From Chaunax sp. Z400 (Eukaryota; Chordata; Actinopteri; Lophiiformes; Chaunacidae), in the NCBI GenBank assembly GCA_037577475.1, contig CM075203.1, positions 20,125,397-20,189,396 of the forward strand: a stretch of 64,000 nt of DNA, read 5' to 3'. Of the stretch, positions 48,979-60,778 are shown one piece after another. The notes beneath the pieces are model-generated. The model made no database searches and was not told the DNA's origin. It worked only from the letters and a program-made list of their open reading frames with translations. The first letter of the stretch is position 1, and every line of letters begins with the position of its first letter. The translations under genes and the position numbers were made by a program.

Positions 48979-49986
48979 ATACTGAGCAACAGTAGAAACG
49001 CATATGTTTTTTTGATGTCATTCCATCCTGTCAATCTTAAATATCAAAGGTAGATTATGGTTCACACATCTTTATTCACCCTTTAGCCATACAGAAAAAT
49101 CGTTTTTGTGCAGATTAGTGGTTTTTGTCTTAGTGTTTACAAGTCAGAAAGTGTGGATGGTGAGACAGAGAACAACAATAGTCACTACCGTGCGTGTCTA
49201 CCTCCAGCATTTATCACTACTTTACCCGGTGATCCTGAACGTCGCACAGATGCTCTGTTGGGTTGAGATCTGGTGAATATGTTGCCCAAGGAAGGACAGT
49301 GACATTGTTCTGGTCCATGCTACTCCTGACAGACATGAGCCACATGTGGTCTGACATTGTCATGCATGAAGGTGATGCCTGATTGCTGTATCCTGGGAAT
49401 GACATGTGGACCTGGGACCGTATCTCGGTAACAGATAGCTGTCAGTGTACCGTGGATGTGGACAAGGTCTGACCGCCATCCATTAGCAATGGCTCCCCAC
49501 ATCATGACATCACCACCAAATGGTCCACTTCCTGGATGTATGCTGCAGGAGAGCGTTCCCCACGGCGACGATACACACGCCTACGACCATCAGCTCTGTG
49601 CAAGTTAAATCTGGACTGGTCACTGAATGCAATGAGCCATAACATCTGTAACATATGTGCTGAACGTGTCTGCAGAGATCCGGCCATCAGCATCATCATC
49701 ATCATCCTAACTGCCTGGTCACGTAAGCTTAGTGGAAGTCGTGACATCATCAGTTGTTTCAGTAGGACATTAATTAGACTCGGTAAATTATCGCCTTGAC
49801 CAGGTCTTTTCATTCATGCAGAAAAAAATCTCACCAACATCATCGTTTACTTTGAAATGAACCAATGACTGTTTTTTCTATGTTATGACTAAATGATGGT
49901 TATTCATGATTTAACAAGTTTTGGTTGTGGGTACTTGAAAAAGTCATTTCTATGTATTACATGTTTGTTTGTTTCAGTAGATTAGG
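48979..49986 (-). pseudogene. Tc1/mariner transposase relic (copy 2)
   Basis: The minus strand encodes a fuller version of the element at 7.4-8.1 kb. It has an N-terminal helix-turn-helix remnant (LPLSLRDQAVRM), FSDQSRFNLHRADGR, YRRRGERSPAAYIQ, MMWGAIANGW, ITFMHDNVRPHVAHV (catalytic Asp region) and YSPDLNPTEHLCD. Frameshifts near 49500 and 49320 split the frame. Non-coding flanks such as CAAGTACCCACAACCAAAAC match copy 1 in reverse orientation. It lies between the spdl1 and trappc11 pieces. Confidence 0.85.
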
Positions 49987-51066
49987 GCTAGTGGAAGGAA
50001 AATATTGGGTTTTTAAAATGATGTGTTTCTACTGTTATGATATTGAAGTGATATTGAGTCATTGTGTGTGTGGTTATGGCCTTATTACAGTACACTGTTA
50101 CATGTAAGGCAGTGTTTATCAGACGTATTCATTTGATAATGGTTTATTTCATGGGACAGCTACATCATTCATCATACATAGACAAACAGAATGAAACTGA
50201 GTTTTAAAACCTTTGCCCAGTTTCATAGTTTTTATAGGGAATGCTAATAAGAAAACACGTCCAGAGAAGGGCTTTTAAACAACAAAGAGAATAACACATT
50301 GAGATAAAAACAAAGTGAGAGCATCAAGGTAAAACAGACATTTAAAAACATGACAGAAATGACAGGAGAAAACTAGACATGATGACATGTTTGTTGCTGG
50401 ATTGACCAGGATTTGGAAGTTCTCTTGAAACACTGAAGCTGCAGCAGATTTTAAGTGATCAGGCAGCAAGTTCCAGGAGTTTGCATCTTTGACAGAAAAA
50501 GCCGTCCTGAGCGAACAAAGTTATTCAGAGTGGAACTTCACTGTTATCACTAGAAGCTGCTCTGGTGCAGCTTCTCCAACTCTGCAATCTTGTAATGCGT
50601 TCACAAAAACTTTACTTCATGCTCTACATAATGAAAATGGATGAAGTTTGCAATCTTGTATTTGTGTAAAATGTGACAATGATGGTACCTTGTTTACTTT
50701 TTGTCCAACATTTGAATGGCTCAACTGTAAAGACAGTATTATTACAGACTGGTTGGACTGGGACCAGCAGCAGATGTGTTGTCATCGAGTTCAGAGACAG
50801 TAGGGCACAGTCAAATGTCCAACACTTTCTTATCATCTTTTAACAGATCTTTTTAGCACGACAGTCTGAAATGATCCGTAACACTTAACCTCTGTTACTT
50901 TTCTATTTCGATAAAACCACCCACAGTTTAATATTGATCTTTGTCATCACAGCCTTTCAGTGAAAATCATCCCACAATGTGTGGGTGAGGGTTAACCCCT
51001 CCAGCGACTGTCAGCTTGTGTTGTGCTGCTTTATTAAGACATGCTTCTCACTGTCTGCCCTTACAG
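49987..51066. other. non-coding stretch upstream of trappc11 exons
   Basis: No upstream trappc11 exons (N-terminal and most of the foie-gras domain) are recognised here. No other gene is supported. Confidence 0.55.
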
Positions 51067-51349
51067 GAGCTGATAATAGCTCTTCTCAGCAATGCTGTGG
51101 CCCAGTTTAAGAAGTACAAGTGCCCTCGAATGAAGAGTCACCTCAGTGAGTGTTCTTGAATACCTTCAGCAGCCTTATAGCAGGCCTCCAGTGGATCCTG
51201 CACACACTCTGTATTTTTCCTCATTCTGTCTTCTCTCCTACACAGTGGTGCAGATGGGAGAGGAGTACTACCATGCTAAGGACCGCACCAAAGCTCTAAA
51301 GTAAGTCAAAACACACGCTGGGCTTGTAAAGGACTATTCCACTCCATAA

Positions 51350-51626
51350 CTTGTTGTACTTGTGTAGCTTCAATCAGACCGACCACTCAAAGTGGTTTAC
51401 AACACGAGCCAGCATTCACCCATTCATATAGTGGAGACAGAGGCTACAACGCTCGCCCCTTCCTGTTCATCAGTAGTGATAACAATTCACACCAACACTC
51501 ACCAATGGAACGGCCATCAGAAGTCCTTTGGAGCTTAGTATCTTTCCCAAGGACACTTCCACATGTAAACTACAAGCTGGGGGCCGAATAACTGACCGCT
51601 CAATGTCCTGAGCCACAGCTGCCCCA
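51350..51626 (-). mobile_element. tRNA-SINE-related repeat (copy 2)
   Basis: It shares GACCGACCACTCAAAG, TTACAACACGAGCCAGCA, CCAAGGACACTTCCACATG and the GAGCCACAGC end with the element at 32845-33062. The promoter boxes are more decayed. It lies in the second intron of the trappc11 copy. Confidence 0.6.
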
Positions 51627-51879
51627 AGCTTCCAGCACCTAGTCTTCCCAGGCCGTCTCCCATCTGAGTACTAACTAGGCCTGACCCTGCGTTGTGTCCC
51701 AGTTCGAATGAGATCGGGACTATTCAGTAAAGTGATCAGGCAGCTGAAACCTTTGAAACTGCCAAACATGCTTTCTGCTTACAGAAAGGTTTGTGTTGAA
51801 AGAGGAAAATCCAAACTGTGTACAATCAGTCATTAGTATAACCTAAAGTGTAAATATACACTATATGTATATTTAGTGT

Positions 51880-51881
51880 AC

Positions 51882-51957
<76 letters not shown>
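51880..51957. repeat. (TA)n microsatellite
   Basis: About 35 TA dinucleotides in the intron before exon 52043-52188. Confidence 0.95.
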
Positions 51958-52454
51958 GTATATACACTGTGTGGAAGCAGTGTTTACTTCTGCCAGTAGA
52001 GTCTGTTGGCATGTTATCTGTGTTTGTGTGTTGTGTTATCAGGCTGTTGGACTACGTAATGTGCGACTATCGCACTGAACGATGGTGGAGCCTCCTGACA
52101 GCCATACTGACCACAGCTCTGCGCTGTGCTTATCTGATGGCCAGTGTTAAAGACTACATCATATACTGCATGGAGCTGCTGGGCAGAGGTAAGCAAGGTT
52201 ATTCTGAGCCATCCTTAGCAAATCAGTGTTGTCCGTTTGGAAGGTTTTAATCAATGATCAAATGCAATGCAGTTTTTTGTTGATTATAATAACCTTCCAA
52301 ATTTATATATTATAAATATTATATATAGCCTCAGGGTTAAAATGAATTTATATTGTGTTGAATTAGAATTACATTGAAGCCCTTCTAACCTGACATTTCT
52401 GTGTTATTTTATTGCTAAGTATAATTTGGAGTGTGAGGCAGTATAGCTGAAAAT

Positions 52455-52640
52455 GTCTATATAAGATAAGATAAGATGATACTTTATTCATCCTGCAAGG
52501 GGAAATTCTCTTGTTACAGCAGCATAGAACACAACATGAATACACAATGGTTAGAAAATAGCAGCAAAGAACAAACTATAGGCAGGTAAAGACATAACAG
52601 GTTAAAGTGACAGTTGCAATAAATAGTTTACAAATCATAC
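52455..52640 (-). repeat. dispersed retroelement end
   Basis: The block AAGATGATACTTTATTCATC, then CTGCAAGGGGAAATTCTCTT and an A-rich, CA-containing body, resembles 30195-30255 and is typical of fish LINE 3' ends read in reverse. The orientation is inferred. Confidence 0.4.
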
Positions 52641-53523
52641 AACCATGACTTATCATGATATTTCTGCTAATGGCTTACAGTATTCTTCTGACAAATGAGA
52701 CCAGCCATCAGCCATACCATTAGGAGTCATTTGTTAGTTAAACCAAACACATGACAACAATTCATCAAATAGTCTAAGTAATAAAAGACAAATGAATTTA
52801 GGTTCTTTTGAGGCTTTTTATTTGTTAGACAAACTTGCTCTCTGTGGAAGCTTTTGACCAAATGTTCCTTTGTGTCTCTCAGATGAAACTTCTGCTCACA
52901 GATTAAGAACTTATTTGTGATAAATCTGCCTGAAAATGAACTTTTAAAACTGAATTATCCTAACATATAATATAAAACGTAAGACTTTCAACTTCAGTAC
53001 AAAACATTGTGAAGTAAGAAACTCTTTCACATGTATCTGATCAAAGAGGTCATGATTCTGTCATCTTGTCTTCCAGCCTCAACTTTGAAAGAGGAACAAA
53101 AGTCAAGGATTGAGAAGAATCTCATCAAAGTCCTGAAGAATCCAAAGAATTCAACAGCAAACATCTGAGATTCAGATTCAGATCTATCATAGCACTGATG
53201 CCAGAATGTTACTATGTGCAGTGAGGGTATGAATTAAATGCATGAAACAAAAGAAAATGTTCTTCAATGGAAAGTGTCATGATGGCGTCTTCTGTCTCAT
53301 GCAGTTTGTAGCTGTGGTCACATTTAAACCAGCAAATGTTGAGCTGGCCCACAGTTGAACTAGGTCACAGACCAGGAAGTATCTTTTAAATTCATACAGC
53401 CACTTTTGACTTGTCTGATGTTGTCAGAACGAGGTCCCTGATGCCGAGCCCGAGTGCGACTCTTCCTCTGTCAGTGCAGCCAGGTCGCTGTGGAGCGATC
53501 GCATGGCTTTGGCTGGATCTAAC

Positions 53524-53526
53524 TAG
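53524..53526 (+). other. trappc11: in-frame TAG in trappc11 exon 5
   Basis: The frame opened by the acceptor at 53427 reads ECDSSSVSAARSLWSDRMAL, then AGSN, TAG, and continues LSIKVQDYIPF in the same register to a GTAAAC donor at 53565. The family has an uncharged hydrophobic residue at the TAG position, so this is a nonsense change and not an exon end. Confidence 0.75.
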
Positions 53527-54142
53527 TTGAGCATAAAAGTGCAGGACTACATCCCATTCAGTCAGTAAACACACTCACCCAAACACAACCATCCAGGCTA
53601 CTGTGCACTATGAAAGTACTTTTTTTACTCTACTTCATGTTTATGGTGTACAACTTGGATTAAAGCAAGGATAGAGAAAAGTTATTGGCTTTAAGATAAA
53701 CTAGTGTGACGCCTGTTCAAAATGAGCCTGTCTGGAAGGGGCTTACTTCTCCTCTGGTCTGGAGAGCTGCTCTGACTGTGTACGGTCAAAACGTTAAAAT
53801 CCCAAATTAGTTGATTCCCCATCATAACCAGTGCTGTTATGTTACAGCTCTATGCTATTGGCCAAGTTCCAGTCTCCCAGTTTCCATGTGGACCAGCCCA
53901 TCCAACTGCAGGTTTTCCTCCGAGCCGACTGTCCTCATCCTGTGTCCTTCAACAAGCTCGCTGTCAGCCTCAGTAACCAGGTAACTATACTAAAGTCATG
54001 AAAGGCAGCAACAAGCAGTGACTGCTTGTAGAACGTTCACGACACAAACAACACAGTGTCAACAGAATAATATCAAATAAATAAAAAAGTTACTCTTCTT
54101 TTTGCATTTCTTGTGACAAACCACAGACGGCCTCAGACTTCG

Positions 54143-54540
54143 ACTGAAGCCCCTTTTCCACAGCGTAGTACCAGCTCGACTGGACTGGACTGGACTCGAT
54201 TTCTGCCGGTTCTTTTCCATTGCCGATGGTTCCTCCTCAGGGTAGATTGGGGCCACGTGAAACTGCCGTGATGTAGTCTTTAATGTGACACACACCTCTC
54301 TGGTGATCCTACCATCAGCTGTTTAAGACACGAACGTCTGCACCTCCTTAATGTAGCAGCTGTAACAAATAAAAGTTACGGTCGCCAAAGTAGCTTCGCT
54401 GTTTGAGTGTGGCGGCCATTGATTTGTGCTGTGCAGGAAACTCTGTGCATGCTGGGCATTGACCAATCAGTGGTCCGTAATGTTTCACGTCACCTTTTGG
54501 TATCTGCTCGGCTCAGATGGAACCGCAACAGAGCAGGAGC
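54143..54540. mobile_element. MITE-like element (CCCCTTTTCCACAGCG...)
   Basis: It begins GAAGCCCCTTTTCCACAGCG, TAGTACCAGCTCGACTGGAC and ends near GGCTCAGATGGAACCGCAAC. Its TTTTCCA start and palindromic GTACCAGCTCGA(C) core are like abundant non-autonomous DNA elements of fish, possibly Harbinger-type. It occupies the interval where trappc11 exons are missing. Precise ends and TSD were not resolved. Confidence 0.45.
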
Positions 54541-54702
54541 CTCATTTATAAAACATACATCCTAAAACATTGTTTACTCACAGATCTCAGAATGTTCCTA
54601 CGCAAGAAAATATTCAGATCTATAAAACCGTGCGGAGGAAACCTGAACACAGTCTTCTCTTCATAAATACACACCTGTGGTCAACTGTGCAAGTATAGCC
54701 TT

Positions 54703-55936
54703 CTCCCAATATCATCCCACCACTCCTCCCAGTATCGTCCCACCACTCCTCCCAGTATCGTCCCACCACTGCTCCCAGTGTCGTCCCACCACTCCTCCCA
54801 GTGTCCTCCCACCACTCCTCCCAGTGTCGTCCCACCACTCCTCCCAGTGTCGTCCCACCACTCCTCCCAATGTTGTCCCACCACTCCTCCCAGTGTCGTC
54901 CCACCACCACTCCCAGTGTTATCCCACCACCACTCCCAGTGTTATCCCACCACTCATCCCAGTGTCGTCCCACCACTCATCCCAGTGTCGTCCCACCACT
55001 CATCCCAGTGTCGTCCCACCACCACCCCTCCCAGTATCTTGCCACCACCCCTCCCAGTATCGTCCCACCACTCCTCTCAGTATCTTCCCACCACTCCTCC
55101 CAGTGTCGTCCCACCACTCCTCCCAGTGTCGTCCCACCACTCCTCCCAGTATCTTCCCACCACTCCTCCCAGTGTCGTCCCACCACTCCTCCCAGTGTCG
55201 TCCCACCACTCATCCCAGTGTCGTCCCACCACCACCCCTCCCAGTATCTTGCCACCACCCCTCCCAGTATCGTCCCACCACTCCTCTCAGTATCTTCCCA
55301 CCACTCCTCCCAGTGTCGTCCCACCACTCCTCCCAGTGTCGTCCCACCACTCCTCCCAGTATCTTCCCACCACTCCTCCCAGTGTCGTCCCACCACTCCT
55401 CCCAGTATCGTCCCACCACTCCTCCCAGTGTCCTCCCACCACTCCTCCCAGTGTCGTCCCACCACTCCTCCCAATGTCGTCCCACCACTCCTCCCAGTGT
55501 CGTCCCACCACCACTCCCAGTGTTATCCCACCACTCATCCCAGTGTCGTCCCACCACTCATCCCAGTGTCGTCCCACCACCACCCCTCCCAGTATCTTCC
55601 CACCACCCCTCCCAGTGTCGTCCCACCACTCCTCTCAGTATCTTCCCACCACTCCTCCCAGTGTCGTCCCACCACTCCTCTCAGTATCTTCCCACCACTC
55701 CTCCCAGTGTCGTCCCACCACTCCTCCCAGTATCTTCCCACCACTCCTCCCAGTGTCGTCCCACCACTCCTCCCAGTGTCGTCCCACCACTCCTCTCAGT
55801 ATCGTCCCACCACTCCTCCCAGTGTCGTCCCACCACTCCTCCCAGTGTCGTCCCACCACTCCTCCCAGTGTCGTCCCACCGCTCCTCCCAGTGTCGTCCC
55901 ACCACTACTCCCAGTGTCGTCCCACAACCATCCATA
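54703..55936. repeat. 23-bp minisatellite, ~50 units
   Basis: The unit CGTCCCACCACTCCTCCCAG plus TGT repeats over 1.2 kb with variants TATCGTC, TATCTTC, CCACCACC and CATCCC. A higher-order period of about 210 bp is visible: the block beginning ACCACCCCTCCCAGTATCTT at 55021 recurs at 55231. Because 23 is not a multiple of 3 and the unit lacks stops, all frames stay open, giving spurious proteins on both strands. It lies in the trappc11 copy where exons are lost. Confidence 0.95.
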
Positions 55937-56077
55937 AACGGTCGTTGCTAAATGTCTCATGAATATACTGATGTTATTAGAGAGCCTCCTTTGGACTATC
56001 AGTGACTGTCCAGCCAATCAGAGAGCTAGAATCAGTAGCTACGGTGTCACAGTTTGAGTGATCAACAAGGTTGGTTG

Positions 56078-56298
56078 TGTGTGTCTGTCTGTGTGTGTGT
56101 GTCTGTGTGTGTGTGTGTCTGTGTGTGTGTGTGTCTGTGTGTGTCTGTGTGTGTGTCTGTGTGTGTGTGTGTCTGTCTGTATGTGTTTTTGTCTGTATGT
56201 GTTTTTGTCTGTTTGTCTGTGTGTGTCTGTGTGTGTGTGTCTGTCTGTGTTTGTATGTGTGTGTGTGTGTCTGTGTGTGTGTGTGTGTGTCTGTGTTG
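56078..56298. repeat. (TG)n/(TGTC)n microsatellite
   Basis: Mixed TGTGTGTC and TCTGTATGTGTTTT units upstream of the trappc11 exon at 56391. Confidence 0.93.
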
Positions 56299-57225
56299 GC
56301 AAGAAGATGGAGGTGAGGTGTGTGTGGGAGGAAGGGGTGTGTGTGAGAGAGAGTTTGTTACCGACTGTGTTGCTGGGTATTCACATTTAGATGACGGGCA
56401 TTGAGGTGATGCTGGGCAGCGGCAGTGGCCGCTGTGTATTTGTGAGCTGGAGAGGGGCAGGTGGAGACGCAGCCTCTACCCATGAAGCCTTACAGGCTAG
56501 CAGGTCATCACGTCGATGGGGTCGGTGCATGGAGGCACATCAAGAGCTGGAATGGGACATCCTGAACATGCAGCACAGCACCATGTAAGGCTCTTTTCAG
56601 ACAACACAATCCCAGTATTGATGTAAAGGTTCCTCCACCAGATATTCTCTACGCCCCACCGACACACATGTTGAACCTGTTTGTTCCTCTTTGCTGTTCA
56701 GGATCATCTCCAGAGTCCCAAAGATTTCTGTTCAGCTGAGCCACCATCCCCCTGCTCTCAACAATGAGATGTACTGCATCAGCCTCACTGTCCAATCACA
56801 GGAGGAGGGCGTGGCAAAGGATGTCAAATTGACAGCTGGTCTTAAATCAGGTACATTGATACTGCTATGACTGCAAATAGTTGTTATTGTATTTCTTTTA
56901 TCAGTATTGAACAAATTAGTGTGTAGGTGGAAGGATTTTTTTTTTTTTGTCCTGTCTTCATCACCTTCAGAGTTATGTTGACACATTTTGATAGAGTTAT
57001 GGCTTAAAATTGGACTCTTAAACATGTGAAAATATGAACTAATGCTCTTAATTTATTTTCTTTGTGTTGTTTGTGTTGATGTTTGTCTCGGTTGGGTTTC
57101 CAGGCCAGGATGCTAATCTAGGCCAGACGACGCATGTGACGCTCGATGGCTCAAAGGTTTGTGACGATGCTGCTCCTGCCCTGCTGCCTGACGGAGCTCT
57201 AGGGGATCTGAAACCAGGCGAAAAG

Positions 57226-58485
57226 GTAGACATACATTCATAAAGAGATGCTTCATATAGAGAAACACACTAAGGCTGATGGAACAGTTGTCACATATAA
57301 TTTGAAAGAGTTAACACTGATTGAATTCTGAAATTATTATCTACATGTTTTTTTTGTTTGTTTTTTTTACATTTTATTATCCCCTACCTGGCATGCGATG
57401 CAGGAGATATACTGTAGGCTAACTCATCAAACATATACAAGAATGGTGCCTCTTGGGATTTTTAACATTTTATTTTTCTTGTTTTGGGAAAGAATATTCA
57501 GCCTTTTGAGTCTAGAGTGTTTGTCTGGAGTGCAACTTTAAAACATTTTCATATATCCGGTTGTGTAAACACGCCAACCGTGTGCTACCTTAATGCTGCG
57601 ATAACAGAGGAGTGACTACAAAGCTACCAAGAAGCTTACAACACATGGGACGATGCAAACATAACACTCACTGAGTTTTCCTTTGTGTCAGCTGTTGGCA
57701 GGATGTGATGCCCCCCCAGTCTTTTCTGTGTTCGTTATGAAGTGAAATGAAATAATGACAACATTACAGCAGCACTATTTACACAGCGAATGTGCAGAAG
57801 AGCCACAACAGAGACCCTTCTCTACACCACCTTAGTTTATTTAAAGTGAACGAACCAACAGCTGCATACCTAGTATGTGACTTTAAATAGCATGCTGGTG
57901 TTCCACATGCAAAAGAGGTGACGTGTAACACAACAGCATCAGTTTCTGCTGATTTATTTTCTTTTTTTGTGTTAGCTGCTAACTGCTACTAGTTGCTTTT
58001 TAAATGTCCTGGTTGAGGGTCACACACATAACACGTCATCAGAACATCAAGCTGCCCTCCTGTCGCGACACCTCGCCTCCTCAACTCCTTTTGTACACAA
58101 GTCGTTTCACACAGCAGTGACCCCCCATTTCACCTTTGAACTTTAATACAGAATGCTGAGGCACTTAAATTAAAGACACCACTGCCCTGCCTTGAAGAGG
58201 CTGTTTAAGAGGGGTTAATGCTGGAGAGATGCCTCCCTCCTTCTCACATGGCTTACCAGTGCCTCAGCTGAATTATTACATAGCAACGAAGCTGTCACCT
58301 GTTGGAAATGTCTAATGCTTAGTGATAATGTTGGAATGCATGAATCTGTGTATACAGTGTATAGTTACATAGTAAATATAATTAATAGGATAAAGTTCCT
58401 GAAATACTAATAATAAGATAGAGGAAGACTGACGGGGAAAATACACAAACACACAAACACAAACAGACCACCTGTTTGTCTGTAG
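57226..58485. other. intron of the trappc11 copy, no other gene seen
   Basis: T-rich stretch near 57340-57370; the remainder shows no exon or recognised repeat. Confidence 0.6.
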
Positions 58486-58763
58486 TTGCAGAGATGCGTA
58501 TATGTGAAGTGTGTGTCAACTGGACCGAGGGTCTTCCTGTTCCACGTGGCCTACAGCACGGACACCACAGTGGAAGGACGACAGATAGTCTGTAAATGTC
58601 ATAAGGTAAAGACACAGCTGAGCTCTGCTGCAGTGCACCTTAAAATCATAGATGCTCACATGCTGGTTTACTCCTCTCTCATTCTGTTGTCTTCCAGGAC
58701 GAGACGGTTACCATAGAGACGGTGGTCCCGTTTGAGGTGTCTGCAAAGTTTGTATCCAACAAG

Positions 58764-59640
58764 GTGTGTGGCTGATAATTAATAAGGAGGTGCACCAGTG
58801 GTCCTTCAGGGTTTTAGGTCTTAGCTTTGGATGCGTTTTTCTATTCCAGTGCAGGTTGTCGCCGGAGAAACTGGAATCGGCTCTAACAGCAGTGATTATG
58901 TGTTCCTTGTCTTAACATTGCACACTGTGAAACAGAACTATGATGTACATGTTGCTAGTACTCCTTACAGGGTTTGTACAACGTCTTGAAAGTTTCAACC
59001 AGTATATCCCCAAAACTTGGAATATGAATGAATCTGAATGTAGTTTGGGTTTTCATCTACAGTCACTATAAATTTCATCCAAGAATTCTGTAATATTTGA
59101 AATGAAACAGTCTCTTCATTTATTTATTGTGCCTTGGCATCAGAATTATTACAAACACACCAAGATGGGGTTCAGTGTCTTGCTCTGCGTCCTGAGCTGA
59201 TGCTCATCATTGACCGCTATCCCCAACCTTAACTCTGAACCTGGGACCAGGGATGAATTTCACTGCCCTCTGTGTTGTATTGACATGTGTGTCCATGGCA
59301 ACAAGTAACCAGTAGATGGCAGTATTAGTTTCGTAATATGCTAATTGGTAAAGCTCATTATCAATAACACAACCTCTGTTTTATTAGAAGGAAGCTTAAG
59401 TAGAATTTATGGACATCAGTTTTCTATATCAGTCAGACTGTAGAGAAGTCAGAGGGCTTAAAGGGGAGGGACAACTGTATGTCATCTAGGTATCAGTGAG
59501 AGGAAATACCATGTCTACAGATGACATCACCCAAGGGGAGCATATTTAGTGACAACAGCATTGGTGCAGGCACCGACCTCACCATACTGAATGTGGGTTT
59601 TAGAGGTCTTATCATCATCTGTGCTTCTGTGTGTGTTCAC
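58764..59640. other. intron of the trappc11 copy with SINE remnant
   Basis: About 59150-59250 has a short stretch (GGGGTTCAGTGTCTTGCTCT) related to the body of the SINE at 32.9 kb. The 3' boundary ends in TTCAC rather than an AG acceptor. Confidence 0.45.
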
Positions 59641-60474
59641 TTTGAGCCAATGGACCGGGTAGCGGTGGACATCCCCTTCCTGTTGATGACAGATGTCCTC
59701 TCAACGTCTCCCTGGCCTCTTCAGCTAGCCTCCTCTTCTCTGCAGCTGCTCACTGTGAGCAGCAACACACCACAGCTTCAGTTGCAGCTGCAGGAAGGTA
59801 CCTGTCTAGATTTACCGTTTTAACATTTGTATCTACAACCAAAAAGGTCTAAATCCCACGACCATAACCTGTTATCTGTTTGTGTGTGCGGCCAGTGGTT
59901 CTGCAGACAGGTGAGTGTGCCAGTGAGTGTTTCTGTCTCCGGTGTCCACCACTGGTCAACAACAATAGTACTGTAGCTACAGGACAGTACCTGATATCAT
60001 GGAGGAGGTACGTACTCTCACTAACAGGGTGTGGCTGGCGGGTCAGTGGGTTTGAACATGCTGTTAAGCCTCTGTTTGAACTCTGCTGCACAGAAAGTCG
60101 TCCAGTGAAGACGGTCCTCTCATCCAAACTACAGTTACTCTACCTCACATCATCCTGGAGTCTGTCCCGCTTTACATCCATGCTGGTCAGTGAATGCACA
60201 AGAGTCACATTATTGTACACTATGCTTGGTGATAATGCTCTGATCCTGCAGCAGTGACTATTATTTTCATACTATCACCTAATGAAGTCAGTTTTATAGA
60301 ATATGGGCCTTTATTTCTAAACGTCTTTACTTGATTGCAGATCTACCATCATTCGGGCGAGTCAGAGAGTCTGTTTCTGTTCGTTACCACATAGAGAACA
60401 GAACGGCTCTGGTGCAGGAGGTGGAGATGGCTGTTGGACCCTCCGATGCCTTCATGTTCTCTGGACTCAAACAG

Positions 60475-60747
60475 GTACAACTGTGCTCTCTTAATAAATG
60501 TGTAGTTTCTTAACTGAACCAAAGAGAAATGAGACTCAGGAAGATGTGCTGAGAACCCCTGTTCAGACACTGAAGGACGAGGAAGCAGTGAGTGGTGCTT
60601 TTAGGTGTAATGACATGATTGAGAAACTGAACTGACTTGTTGGAGGTCTGCGCTCCCTGAGTGACGTCTAGTTACAGATGTGGTTCTTGCTTTAAGGCAG
60701 AATGAGGTGAAATGTTTCTACAGCTAACTGTTTCTGACACCAAATGA

Positions 60748-60778
<31 letters not shown>

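Larger units (their letters stand above)
51067..60474 (+). pseudogene. trappc11: TRAPP complex subunit 11 (trappc11), partial, disrupted
   Basis: TRAPPC11 acts in ER-to-Golgi trafficking and N-glycosylation. Exons: 51067-51145, 51246-51300, 52043-52188, 53077-53168 (reads to a stop; donor absent), 53428-53564, 53848-53980, 56391-56584, 56702-56850, 57104-57225, 58486-58605, 58698-58763, 59641-59797, 59896-60007, 60094-60185, 60341-60474. Key strings: [91 protein letters not shown]. Missing: the N-terminal third or more, the exon(s) between 53980 and 56391, and the C-terminal ~80 residues. Disruptions: TAG at 53524-53526 inside LAGSN|stop|LSIKVQDYIP, no donor after exon 4, and AC instead of AG before 59641. 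Introns are kept, so this is a duplicated, not processed, copy. Sequencing error cannot explain all the defects together. Confidence 0.82.

Noticed and set aside
54677..55962. Pro/Ser/His-rich ORFs of 378-424 residues and Gly/Trp-rich minus-strand ORFs
   Set aside because: All come from a stop-free 23-bp tandem unit. Three + frames and several - frames are open at once, which is a repeat artefact.
56391..56588. Independent small gene starting with ATG at 56391
   Set aside because: The ATG directly follows an AG acceptor, and the frame matches an internal trappc11 exon.
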